Shown: in pieces, positions 43,140 through 50,357 of the stretch
How the letters are laid out: each line of letters begins with the position of its first letter
Numbering within the stretch: position 1 is the stretch's first letter
From: Peptococcaceae bacterium BRH_c4b
GTDB lineage: Bacteria > Bacillota > Desulfotomaculia > Desulfotomaculales > Desulfocucumaceae
Length of the DNA stretch: 64,000 bases
Assembly (NCBI GenBank): GCA_000961595.1
Contig: LADO01000028.1
Location: forward strand, 1-64,000
Direction: 5' to 3'
Notes under the pieces: generated by a model
Database searches by the model: none
Seen by the model: only the letters and a program-made list of their open reading frames with translations
Told to the model about the DNA's origin: nothing
Translations under genes and position numbers: made by a program

Positions 43140-43180
43140 TTACTGTAAATAGCAAAAAAGTTTTTTGCTATTTACAGTAA
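43140..43180. repeat. 41 nt perfect palindrome upstream of yhbD
   Basis: TTACTGTAAATAGCAAAAAA (43140-43159), a single G, then its exact complement to 43180. The centre A6-G-T6 could act as a bidirectional terminator, but the position 40 bp before yhbD and the separate TTACTGTAAATAGC half-sites also fit an operator. Confidence 0.85.
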
Positions 43181-43219
43181 AACAGTGTTATGTTACACTC
43201 CCTGTGGGGGTGTTTTTTT

Positions 43220-43852
43220 ATGGAACAGGACTTAATATCCAAAAAGGAGCTATTGGAACTAACAGGCATTTCCTATGGACAGTTATACAGGTGGAAAAGA
43301 AAAAATCTGATTCCTGAAGACTGGTTTATCAGAAAATCCACGTTTACCGGCCAGGAGACTTTTTTCCCGAAAGAAAAGGTGCTGGCCAGGATTAATAAAA
43401 TCAAAAACATGAAAGAAGATTTGTCTCTGGATGACTTAGCGGATATGTTTTCTCCCAACCCGGCGGAGGTTACCTTAAAAAAGGAGGAGCTTGCAGAGCG
43501 AAACATTGTTACTATAAACGCCCTGGAGCTTTTTGTTGAAATACAGGGTGATGCCGAAGTATTTATTTTTGAAAAAATATTACACTTATTTGTTCTGGAT
43601 AAGCTGTTGCAATCAGGAGAGATAAACCTGGAGGAAGGGAAAACCCTGCTGCTAACACTAGGAGATAATTATAAGAAATTTGAGGGTAAAGGCTGTGAAC
43701 TACTTATGGCGAGAAAGATGGGAGTATCTACCTGCTTTCTGATATCAACCCCCGCAGAGGCCTTTTTCGAGAGCGGAGCCAAGGTTGTGGCTCGCATCAA
43801 TTTAACAAGCTGTACGGAAGAACTTAAAACCAGAATAAGTAGGGAGGGTTAA
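43220..43852 (+). CDS. yhbD: YhbD-like protein with MerR-type N-terminus (DUF4004)
   Basis: 210 residues. The N-terminal helix-turn-helix ISKKELLELTGISYGQLYRWKRK precedes a wing-like segment with FPKEKVLARINKIKNMK. The C-terminal part (residues 90-205) is specific to DUF4004. It is followed by two bactofilin-type genes, the same order as Bacillus subtilis yhbD-yhbE-yhbF, where the genes belong to motility/cell-surface regulons. ATG 43220 follows GGGGG; the frame opens earlier at 43190. Confidence 0.85.
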   Translation: MEQDLISKKELLELTGISYGQLYRWKRKNLIPEDWFIRKSTFTGQETFFPKEKVLARINKIKNMKEDLSLDDLADMFSPNPAEVTLKKEELAERNIVTINALELFVEIQGDAEVFIFEKILHLFVLDKLLQSGEINLEEGKTLLLTLGDNYKKFEGKGCELLMARKMGVSTCFLISTPAEAFFESGAKVVARINLTSCTEELKTRISREG

Positions 43853-43854
43853 AG

Positions 43855-44108
43855 ATGGAAAGGCACGATTTAAAAATTGCCGGTGCAGGGAGAGCATCAA
43901 GAGGTATTTATAATGATGTACCGGGCTCTCCAGCGAAACCATCGAAGGCGATGATATTTTTCTGGAATATACCAGGGCTAAAGTGGTGAGAGGAAATAAT
44001 GTCAGCATTGGAGTCGGCTGTGATATTGAAATGGTGGAATATAAAAATAACCTGCAGGTGGCCAGAGAAGGCAAGATTAAGGACAGTAAAAAAATAAGTC
44101 CGGAGTGA
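43855..44108 (+). pseudogene. yhbE: Bactofilin (YhbE-like) with internal deletion
   Basis: AGGGAGGG precedes ATG 43855, which opens MERHDLKIAGAGRASRGIYNDV, matching the start of the next gene. After about 22 codons the sequence jumps, in another frame, to TIEGDDIFLEYTRAKVVRGN and VGCDIEMVEYKNN, matching the end of the next gene. About 480-500 bases of the middle, including the whole beta-helix, are gone, and the total length (254) is not a multiple of three. The intact ancestor was a paralogue of 44167. Confidence 0.85.
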
Positions 44109-44166
44109 GGTCTACCAATCAAGGCTGTATAGAAAAATTTAAGAAATAAAAATGGAGGGACGTCAG

Positions 44167-44916
44167 ATGGAAGGGGAAACCAGATATGATTTAAAAATTG
44201 CCGGAACCGGAACTGCCTCTGGAGGTGTTTATAACGATGTGGTAATAAACGGTGAGGGGAAGATAAGCGGCGATTTAGACTGCATAGATTTTAAAATTAA
44301 CGGAGTTACCAACGTTAACGGCAGTTTAAAGGCTAAGACGGTAAAAATCAATGGTGAAGCTAAAATGAAAGGAAATCTGGAAGCGGAAGATTTTAAAATC
44401 AACGGAAATTCAGATATACGGGGCAATGTTGTGGTAAAGGATGCCAGGATTAACGGTTCCGCCAGCATAGGAGGCGGCATAAAAGCAGAAGAATTTGAGA
44501 GTGAAGGTGTTTTAAAAGTCCAAGGCGACTGCAATGCGGAATTTTTTCTCTCCAAGGGGGCGTTTAACATAGGCGGTCTGCTGAATGCGGGGAGTATTGA
44601 CATAACCCTGTTTGGGAACTGCCAGGTCAGGGAAATTGGCGGGGAAAAAATAAAAATAAAAAAGGGTGAGGGTTTCAAATTAATAAAAATTATCAAATCT
44701 ATTTTTATGCCTTCGGATTTTTACGATGGACGACTTGATACCGAAACCATTGAAGGTGATGATATATATCTGGAATATACCAGAGTCAAAGTGGTGCGGG
44801 GAAGCAATGTCAAAATAGGAAAGGGCTGTGAAATTGAGCTGGTTGAATATGAAAACAACTTCCAGCAGGACAGGGAAGCTAAAGTTAATGACAGCAAGAA
44901 AATAAACCAGGATTGA
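44167..44916 (+). CDS. yhbF: Polymer-forming cytoskeletal protein (bactofilin family)
   Basis: 249 residues. The middle shows the repeating beta-helix pattern of bactofilins: VVINGEGKISGDLDCIDFKI, then VNGSLKAKTVKINGEAKMKG and further turns every 18-20 residues to about 150. It has an extra C-terminal domain (TIEGDDIYLEYTRVKVVRGS). GGAGGGA precedes ATG 44167; the open frame begins at 44152. These proteins form filaments at the membrane. The neighbour yhbD and the collapsed yhbE make this the yhbDEF cluster. Confidence 0.87.
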   Translation: MEGETRYDLKIAGTGTASGGVYNDVVINGEGKISGDLDCIDFKINGVTNVNGSLKAKTVKINGEAKMKGNLEAEDFKINGNSDIRGNVVVKDARINGSASIGGGIKAEEFESEGVLKVQGDCNAEFFLSKGAFNIGGLLNAGSIDITLFGNCQVREIGGEKIKIKKGEGFKLIKIIKSIFMPSDFYDGRLDTETIEGDDIYLEYTRVKVVRGSNVKIGKGCEIELVEYENNFQQDREAKVNDSKKINQD

Positions 44917-45101
44917 ACGGTCGCCTCATAGCCATTTATAAAACCAAGATAATAAACTATTCTTATTTTTACACTATAAAATATTAAAAAAACGAATGTC
45001 TATCATAAAGGTGTTTTATAGTTCTTTAGAGAAAGCAAAACAAGTTTGTTATAGGATAACAGCATTTATTGAAATATTAGGCAGGGGGTAGCCTGAAGCA
45101 C

Positions 45102-45860
45102 ATGTATACGGCTGGTATTGACGTAGGCTCCATGACCACCAAGGTGGTCTTGCTCAAGGACAACGACTGGCAGAGCATTATTGTCCCCACTGGGGTTAGC
45201 CCCCGGCAGGCGGGCCGGGAAGCTTTTGACAGGCTGCTGTCCGGGACAGGCCTCAAGAGAAATGACATAGATTACATTGTCGGTACTGGCTACGGAAGGG
45301 TATCCCTGGATTTTATCGATAAATCCATAACTGAAATAACTTGTCATGCCAGAGGCGCCCACCATCTGGTGGAGGGCACTGATATGGTTATTGATATCGG
45401 CGGGCAAGACAGCAAGGTAATAATCACAAATGGGAAGGGTAAGGTTGTTGAGTTTGCCATGAATGATAAATGCGCTGCAGGGACTGGAAGGTTCCTTCAA
45501 GTTATGGCAACTGCCCTGGGTGCCGACGTGAGTGAGCTTGAGGAGCTTTCAAAAGACGCTGAACCCGTGGATATAAGTAATATGTGTACCGTTTTTGCCG
45601 AGTCGGAAGTTGTCAGCCTGCTGGCCCAGGGTGTGTCCAGGGAGAGGATAATAGCTGGAATTCACCGGTCCGTGGCCCGAAGGGTGGCTGCTATGGCCGG
45701 CAGGCTTGGTACAGGCAGGCTTATTACCTTTACAGGAGGCGTTGCCAGAAACGGAGGAGTTGTTAATTTTTTAGCCAGGGAGTTGAAAACAAAAATTATA
45801 ACAACGCCGGAATCCCAGCTTGCAGGGGCACTGGGGGCGGCTCTCCTGGCTAAAAGATGA
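45102..45860 (+). CDS. Acyl-CoA dehydratase activase (BcrA/HgdC family)
   Basis: 252 residues. An ASKHA-fold ATPase that injects an electron into a 2-hydroxyacyl-CoA dehydratase or benzoyl-CoA reductase. Visible are GIDVGSMTTKVVLL (phosphate 1), VIDIGGQDSKVI (phosphate 2), NDKCAAGTGRFLQ (Cys about 125) and ISNMCTVFAESEV (Cys about 164). These two Cys bind the [4Fe-4S] cluster shared across the homodimer. FTGGVARNGGVV is the adenosine motif. No dehydratase subunit lies nearby, so the partner must be elsewhere or lost. Confidence 0.93.
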   Translation: MYTAGIDVGSMTTKVVLLKDNDWQSIIVPTGVSPRQAGREAFDRLLSGTGLKRNDIDYIVGTGYGRVSLDFIDKSITEITCHARGAHHLVEGTDMVIDIGGQDSKVIITNGKGKVVEFAMNDKCAAGTGRFLQVMATALGADVSELEELSKDAEPVDISNMCTVFAESEVVSLLAQGVSRERIIAGIHRSVARRVAAMAGRLGTGRLITFTGGVARNGGVVNFLARELKTKIITTPESQLAGALGAALLAKR

Positions 45861-45902
45861 AATAACGGACGTTAATGAAGGAATTTAGGGCTTGGCAACA
45901 TA

Positions 45903-45929
45903 AAAACCGCCCCGGGCGGGAGCGGTTTT
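45903..45929 (+). terminator. Terminator of the activase gene
   Basis: AAAACCGC (45903-45910) pairs with GCGGTTTT (45922-45929) around a C/G-rich loop. Confidence 0.75.
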
Positions 45930-45936
45930 GGCTCTA

Positions 45937-46091
45937 CTAATCCCCGGTGGGCATGGTCGGAACCGGGGCGGGTTGTGGAGGGCAGGGTATCCACTTATCA
46001 ACCATGTTTGTGTTAACTATTTCCGATAAATAAACAAATTCTATGCCCTGTTTTTGCAACTGGGGGATTTTTTCTTTGAGTAAGCGGGCGG
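45937..46091 (-). pseudogene. C-terminal piece of a divergent polysaccharide deacetylase
   Basis: The minus-strand frame reads KITARLLKEKIPQLQKQGIE, then FVYLSEIVNTNMVDKWIPC and a Pro-rich end with stop at 45937. This fits the last 50 residues of divergent polysaccharide deacetylases (T-A-x-x-L-x-x-x-I-P-x-L-x-x-x-G-I-E-F-V-x-L-S-E). The rest of the gene is cut off exactly where an SNF2-derived scrap begins at 46092. Confidence 0.5.
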
Positions 46092-46131
46092 TGATTTTCG
46101 TGCCCGTTTTGCCATACCCATTGAGCGTTTT
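46092..46131 (+). repeat. 40-base scrap of the SNF2 gene
   Basis: TGATTTTCGTGCCCGTTTTG and the following 20 bases repeat SNF2 positions 38944-38983 with one mismatch. No gene structure is left. 46132-46284 has no recognisable content. Confidence 0.85.
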
Positions 46132-46284
46132 GCAAAATTATTACATTTCAGAGACCTGTGGGTTGGATCCTGTTTTAAAAAAACCCATGGATTGGAATAA
46201 CTTAATATCTTTGGTACCGGGTACCATCATATTCGCAGGCAAACCGGCATTTAAGCCGGCCGGCCTGTTCTTTTTGAACTAGCA

Positions 46285-47271
46285 TCAGGCCATGATCACC
46301 CTGACGGCCTGAATGAGCTGGCCTTCATTGGGAATGTAAAATCGTTCCAGCGGAGGGCTAAAGGGAACCGGTATATCGGGAGGCGTCACCCTTTTAATAG
46401 GTGCCTTGAGGTCACTAAATGCCTCCTCCGCCACCAGCGCGGCAATCTCTCCACCGAAACCGCCGGTGCGGGTCGCTTCGTGCAACACAACCAGGCGTCC
46501 TGTTTTTTTGACCGATTTTAGAATAGTATCCTTGTCCAGGGGAACCAGCGTCCTCAAATCAACAATCTCCATTTCTATCCCATCTTTAGCCAGTTCGGAC
46601 GCAGCTTTAAATGCCACTCCCAGCATCTTGGACCAGGTTACCACCGTCACATCGTTGCCCGGCCTTTTTATGTCAGCCACGCCGATGGGAATTGCATAGT
46701 CTTCCTCCGGCACCGGTCCGGGAGCAAAATAAAGCATCATGTCCTCGATGAAAATTACCGGATTATCATCACGGATGGCCGACTTTAAAAGTCCTTTGGC
46801 ATCAGCCGGAGTGCCCGGCATGACAACTTTCAGGCCGGGGCAGTGCGCCACCCACGCCTCTAAGTTGTGGGAATGCTGGCAGCCCGCCCCAAAACCGGCG
46901 CCGGTCTTAACCCGCACCACCATGGGAAAGACGCTTTTACCGCCGGAAAGATAACGCAGCTTGGCGGCGTGGTTGACAATCTGATCGGAGGCAATGGTAA
47001 AGAAGGGATTAAACATCACTTCCACCACCGGCCGCAGCCCCATGGTTGAAGCACCCACCGCCAATCCGGCAATAGCAGCTTCAGAAACAGGAGTGTCTTT
47101 CACCCTGCCCGGTCCGAACTCCTTTAAAAGTCCGTACGTGGGCATCACCGGAGACTCATGAATTCCCACCCCTACACCCTCTCCTGCGATGAAGACGTCG
47201 GGATTTCTGCGCATCTCTTCAAGAAGGGCTTGCTGAACCGCTTGACCCATTGTAATCTGCTGCATGGTCAA
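46285..47271 (-). CDS. 2-oxoacid/acetoin dehydrogenase E1 component, beta subunit
   Basis: 328 residues, full length. Blocks MQQITMGQAVQQALLEEMRR, VFIAGEGVGVG, DTPVSEAAIAGLAVGAS, QHSHNLEAWVAHCPGLKVVM and VVLHEATRTGGFGGEIAALV place it in the transketolase-like E1-beta family (pyruvate, branched-chain or acetoin dehydrogenase). The partner alpha gene just upstream is missing its first half, and no E2 or E3 gene follows, so an active complex from this locus is unlikely. Confidence 0.93.
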   Translation of the reverse strand: MTMQQITMGQAVQQALLEEMRRNPDVFIAGEGVGVGIHESPVMPTYGLLKEFGPGRVKDTPVSEAAIAGLAVGASTMGLRPVVEVMFNPFFTIASDQIVNHAAKLRYLSGGKSVFPMVVRVKTGAGFGAGCQHSHNLEAWVAHCPGLKVVMPGTPADAKGLLKSAIRDDNPVIFIEDMMLYFAPGPVPEEDYAIPIGVADIKRPGNDVTVVTWSKMLGVAFKAASELAKDGIEMEIVDLRTLVPLDKDTILKSVKKTGRLVVLHEATRTGGFGGEIAALVAEEAFSDLKAPIKRVTPPDIPVPFSPPLERFYIPNEGQLIQAVRVIMA

Positions 47272-47288
47272 TCTCCTTCCTAAATTAT

Positions 47289-47768
47289 TTATACGTATAC
47301 GTCTTCGAGGGCTTCTTCGGGGTTCGGCCAGGGGCTTTCTTCGGCAAAACGTACAGCGTTATCTACCGCTTCGTTAGCCTCCTTTTCAATCTTTGAAAGC
47401 GCCTCCTCCGAAATCAAATCTTCTAGCAACAGTTCCTTTTGTAGTTTATCGACCGGGCAGCGCTCCATCCAGGCGGCAATTTCGTCCCGGGGCTGGTAGA
47501 CCTGGTGGTCGGCTTCGCCGTGCCCACGCCAGCGGTAGGTTTTGCATTCAAGCAGGGTCGGGCCCTCCCCGGCCAGGCACCGCACCCTAGCTTTGGTTGT
47601 CACCTCATAAACTGCGAGGGCGTCATTGCCGTCCACCACCACACCCGGCATATTATAGGCCATCGCTCGAACCGCCATATCCTTCACTTTCGTATGTTCT
47701 TCCACCCGCTGGGCACCGGAATAAACATTGTTTTCACAGACAAATATAGTAATGTTACGCGGTATCAT
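47289..47768 (-). pseudogene. E1 component alpha subunit, N-terminal half missing
   Basis: 159 residues instead of about 320. It begins at ITIFVCENNVYSGAQRVEEH, which follows the thiamine-diphosphate motif GDG-x(25)-N in whole proteins, so the cofactor site is lost. MPGVVVDGNDALAVYEVTTK and TYRWRGHGEADH (phosphorylation-loop region) are intact. The break is at about 47765. The upstream DNA to 47870 shows no homologous continuation. It is 17 bases from the beta gene. Confidence 0.85.
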
Positions 47769-47956
47769 TAAAGAGGAAATGCAGTCGCTATTATTGCGTT
47801 TTTTTCAATGCTTACAGATTAATATATTTCCTGCCGGGCAGTAGCTCTGCATTAGCTAGGGCCGGGGAGTGCTTGACAGTATTTATTTAAAAAGGTAGTC
47901 TTTAGGTAGATGGTTTTTCCTTGGATTGATTGGATTTAATAGGGGGTTGTCTAAAA

Positions 47957-48520
47957 ATGCAGACTGAAAAAGTCGACACCGACAGGTTGTACACGTATGA
48001 GGACTATTTAAAAATTAATGATGACAACCAGTACGAGTTGATCGGGGGGAAATTAATTTTGGTTCCGTCACCAAGATCAATACATCAAATAATTAATACT
48101 GAATTAGTGGCTACACTGCGGGACTATGTACGGAAAAATAAATTAGGCAGGGTTATTACGGCTCCTCTTGATGTTCTTTTATCGGAAACTGAAAAGCCTC
48201 AGCCGGATATATTATTTATCTCAAAAGAACGCCTGGACATTATTACTGAAATGAATATTCAAGGTGCCCCCGATTTGGTGGTTGAAATACTATCACCGTC
48301 AACGGGCAAAAATGATAGGGTTGAAAAAAGTAGAATGTATTACAAACATGGAGTAAAGGAGTACTGGATAGTAGACCCCGACCATAAAACTATTGAAGTT
48401 TTTATCCCTGGCGAGAAGAACTGGAATCTATTTCAATCCTATGATGATGATGATATTTTAACATCTCCTCTCTTGCAAGGCCTGGAAATACAACTGGGGG
48501 ACATTTTTCAGCAGCCCTGA
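47957..48520 (+). CDS. Uma2-family putative restriction endonuclease (DUF820)
   Basis: 187 residues. Conserved blocks YTYEDYLKINDDNQYELIGG, LVPSPRSIHQIINTELVATL, KPQPDILFIS (the PD of the PD-(D/E)XK fold), GAPDLVVEILSPST (ExxS in place of ExK) and YYKHGVKEYWIVDPDHK. The family is widespread in multiple copies and its biological role is unclear. A possible promoter TTGACA-17-TAGTCT lies at 47873-47901. The ATG at 47957 is preceded by GGGGG. Confidence 0.9.
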   Translation: MQTEKVDTDRLYTYEDYLKINDDNQYELIGGKLILVPSPRSIHQIINTELVATLRDYVRKNKLGRVITAPLDVLLSETEKPQPDILFISKERLDIITEMNIQGAPDLVVEILSPSTGKNDRVEKSRMYYKHGVKEYWIVDPDHKTIEVFIPGEKNWNLFQSYDDDDILTSPLLQGLEIQLGDIFQQP

Positions 48521-48614
48521 TGCTGTTTGTACTTGACCTTTAAAAAAGGGAGTGATAATTCTTGAGGCAAATAATATATCCAGATTCTTGTATTGTCAAT
48601 AAATTGAATCTGTT

Positions 48615-48683
48615 TGGGACGGCCCCCGGTCATGAAACTGTCCCCCTTCATACTCATATACTGCCGGGCAATTGACCGTCCCC
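48615..48683. repeat. Palindromic repeat after the Uma2 gene
   Basis: GGGACGG (48616-48622) and CCGTCCC (48676-48682) frame a second GGGAC/GTCCC pairing (48640-48646). It resembles the GGGGACA-type elements in style, but the sequence is not the same. Confidence 0.45.
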
Positions 48684-48688
48684 TTTGT

Positions 48689-49036
48689 CTATTGTTGGGA
48701 AGGCATTTCAACAAAGCCAATGAGGATGTCAACCACCTCTTCCAAAATATCTTTAGGAGCTTTTTCTAAAAATGAAGCGTTTCTCGCTGTTATATCCAGG
48801 GATTTCGCCTGCTCACACATAACCACGCCGGTTGTTTTCGTCCTTTCGTCAAGAGGTACATGAAGGGGAAATTCTCTATTGGTGTTAGTGATTGGGCAGA
48901 CGATGGCTATTTTGGTAAGCTGATTAAAAGTGTTATTGCTCACCACAAAAGCAGGCCTTCTACCCTTTTGTTCATGCCCTTCCTGTGGGTCAAATTCAAG
49001 AAAAATAATGTCTCCTTGCTCCGGTATATAGGCCAT
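48689..49036 (-). CDS. mazF: MazF/PemK-family endoribonuclease toxin
   Basis: 115 residues from MAYIPEQGDIIFLEFDPQEG. GHEQKGRRPAFVVSNNTFNQ, VCPITNTNREFPLHVPL and GVVMCEQAKSLD are standard MazF blocks, with the catalytic Arg and Thr in place. Start ATG 49034-49036 shares bases with the antitoxin stop (TAATG). It cleaves mRNA at short motifs; the motif is unknown here. Confidence 0.95.
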   Translation of the reverse strand: MAYIPEQGDIIFLEFDPQEGHEQKGRRPAFVVSNNTFNQLTKIAIVCPITNTNREFPLHVPLDERTKTTGVVMCEQAKSLDITARNASFLEKAPKDILEEVVDILIGFVEMPSQQ

Positions 49037-49275
49037 TACCACACCTCTTTGCCTAGTGGCTTTCCGGTATTCCATTCACTGCAATGATAATCCTCTTTGT
49101 AGCCGGCCAATCTTTCTTCTAAAGTTTTATGCTTTTTAACCGGATTGATGATAATCATACCATTTTCAACTATTATTTTTACCCTGTCGTTCTCATGAAT
49201 TTCTGCCATTTCAAGAATGGCCTTTGGCAGTCTTACCGCCTGGCTATTTCCCCACTTTTGAATCGTCGTATACAT
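49036..49275 (-). CDS. mazE: MazE-family antitoxin
   Basis: 79 residues. IQKWGNSQAVRLPKAILEMA is the AbrB/SpoVT-like DNA-binding fold and the acidic C-terminus (LEERLAGYKEDYHCSEWN) binds MazF. AAGAGGTG precedes ATG 49273-49275; an apparent start three codons earlier overlaps this ribosome site. Confidence 0.95.
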   Translation of the reverse strand: MYTTIQKWGNSQAVRLPKAILEMAEIHENDRVKIIVENGMIIINPVKKHKTLEERLAGYKEDYHCSEWNTGKPLGKEVW

Positions 49276-49461
49276 ATGAATCACCTCTTAGTTTAAGTAT
49301 ATACCATGTATCTACAGTCGTCAACACAGAGGCCTTTTCTAAGTATAGAGTGCTTCCAACCCTGATTTAATAAAATGCCGATGCCTATAAGCAGTGCTAT
49401 TAAAGAGAGCATCAGCAGGGAAAGGTCGAATTTTCTAAAAAAAGCCAAAAACAGGGTAAAT

Positions 49462-49596
49462 ATCATCATTTTCACCACCGCCTCCGGGCAATATGTTTAT
49501 ACCGGCTACGAGGTGCAGGCCCTGCAATACCTTCTGAAGCCCATAAACCGGCAGGCCTTGGCGGCTGCGCTGCTGGTCGATCTCAAAAAACGGTTT
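49462..49596 (+). pseudogene. Fragment of a LytTR-type response regulator receiver domain
   Basis: About 45 residues read IIIFTTASGQYVYTGYEVQA and LQYLLKPINRQALAAAL. This is the beta4-alpha4-beta5-alpha5 end of a receiver domain with the conserved Thr and the Lys-Pro, in the LytR/AgrR style (A-L-x-Y-L-L-K-P). Neither the phosphorylated Asp nor the DNA-binding domain is present. The surrounding 49276-49461 shows no gene. Confidence 0.65.
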
Positions 49597-49676
49597 GAAA
49601 ACAGGTATTCTGTCTTCCTTTGTCTTAACCTGTCTGAAACGAGCCTTGAACCACCACCAGCCGGAGATCATCAACA

Positions 49677-50045
49677 GTGACCAAGGCTGTCATTTTACTA
49701 ATCCTGACCAAAGTTCAAAGTATACCAGGATTACAGGCAGGGCCTTTCGGCAGCATGTTGGCAAAGGCGCACGACAACCCGCAGAGTTTATTTAATGTGC
49801 TCCTGAGCCCGGATACCTTAAAACAAATTCCTTTAGCGTTGCAGCAGGTTTTGCTTCCACCACTTAAAATCGCACTGGCGGATTCACTGCATATGGTTTT
49901 CTTTGCTGCGATGCTAATTACCATCGCAGGTATATTTGTCAGTCTTTTAATGGGTAATGCAAGAATAGAAAAAAAACTGCACAGGCCTGTTTTAAAGGAA
50001 AAAGTCGAGGAATTGTTGGCTAAAGGGGTTACTGTGGAAGGATAA
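49677..50045 (+). pseudogene. C-terminal piece of a DHA2-type MFS transporter
   Basis: 122-residue frame. The second half reads LLPPLKIALADSLHMVFFAA and MLITIAGIFVSLLMGNARIE, the last helix of EmrB/QacA-like drug exporters, which span about 500 residues. The first 30 codons look like a junction product. No ribosome site. It follows the response regulator fragment directly, so the two were joined by deletions. Confidence 0.65.
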
Positions 50046-50108
50046 TCACTACCTGAGACTGAGCCTGGCTGGCTTAACAGATAATGAAATAATTAGGTAA
50101 GTTTTATG

Positions 50109-50150
50109 AAGGGGTTATCGCTTTGTAGCGGTAATCCCTTGATTGTTTTT
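50109..50150 (+). terminator. Terminator behind the MFS remnant
   Basis: AAGGGGTTATCGC (50109-50121) pairs with GCGGTAATCCCTT (50128-50140), then GATTGTTTTT. The remaining gap up to 50357 is AT-rich with no gene; a possible promoter for the next gene must lie there. Confidence 0.8.
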
Positions 50151-50357
50151 ATGAAGGATAGGGATGCCAATCAGCATTATTCCTATTACTGGCCTGGTAG
50201 GCGATAATGACGGAATATGGCAAAAAATGCTGTAATTAATAGATTAAGGCAAATTCTATAAATTTTAAAGGGAAAAGCGGTTTTTTGTTGAATAACTAGT
50301 AAGTTGTTTAAATATTACAATAATTTGTATGTTAATTATTTATGCATTGGAGATATT

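Larger units (their letters stand above)
42786..43219. other. Intergenic region rich in palindromes
   Basis: 433 bp without a gene between the SNF2 copy and yhbD. It holds the GGGGACA-type palindrome 42998-43048, a stretch 43054-43120 (GAGCTTTA...CAGGCTGTTAGCGAGATAAA) that recurs in part at 55686-55713, and the long palindrome 43140-43180. Confidence 0.6.

Noticed and set aside
44226-44696. 155-residue minus-strand ORF opposite yhbF
   Set aside because: Pro/Leu-rich mirror of the bactofilin repeats, no independent support.
49293-49478. 61-residue hydrophobic minus-strand ORF
   Set aside because: Antisense to the response-regulator remnant region; could be a membrane fragment but start, ribosome site and family are all lacking.
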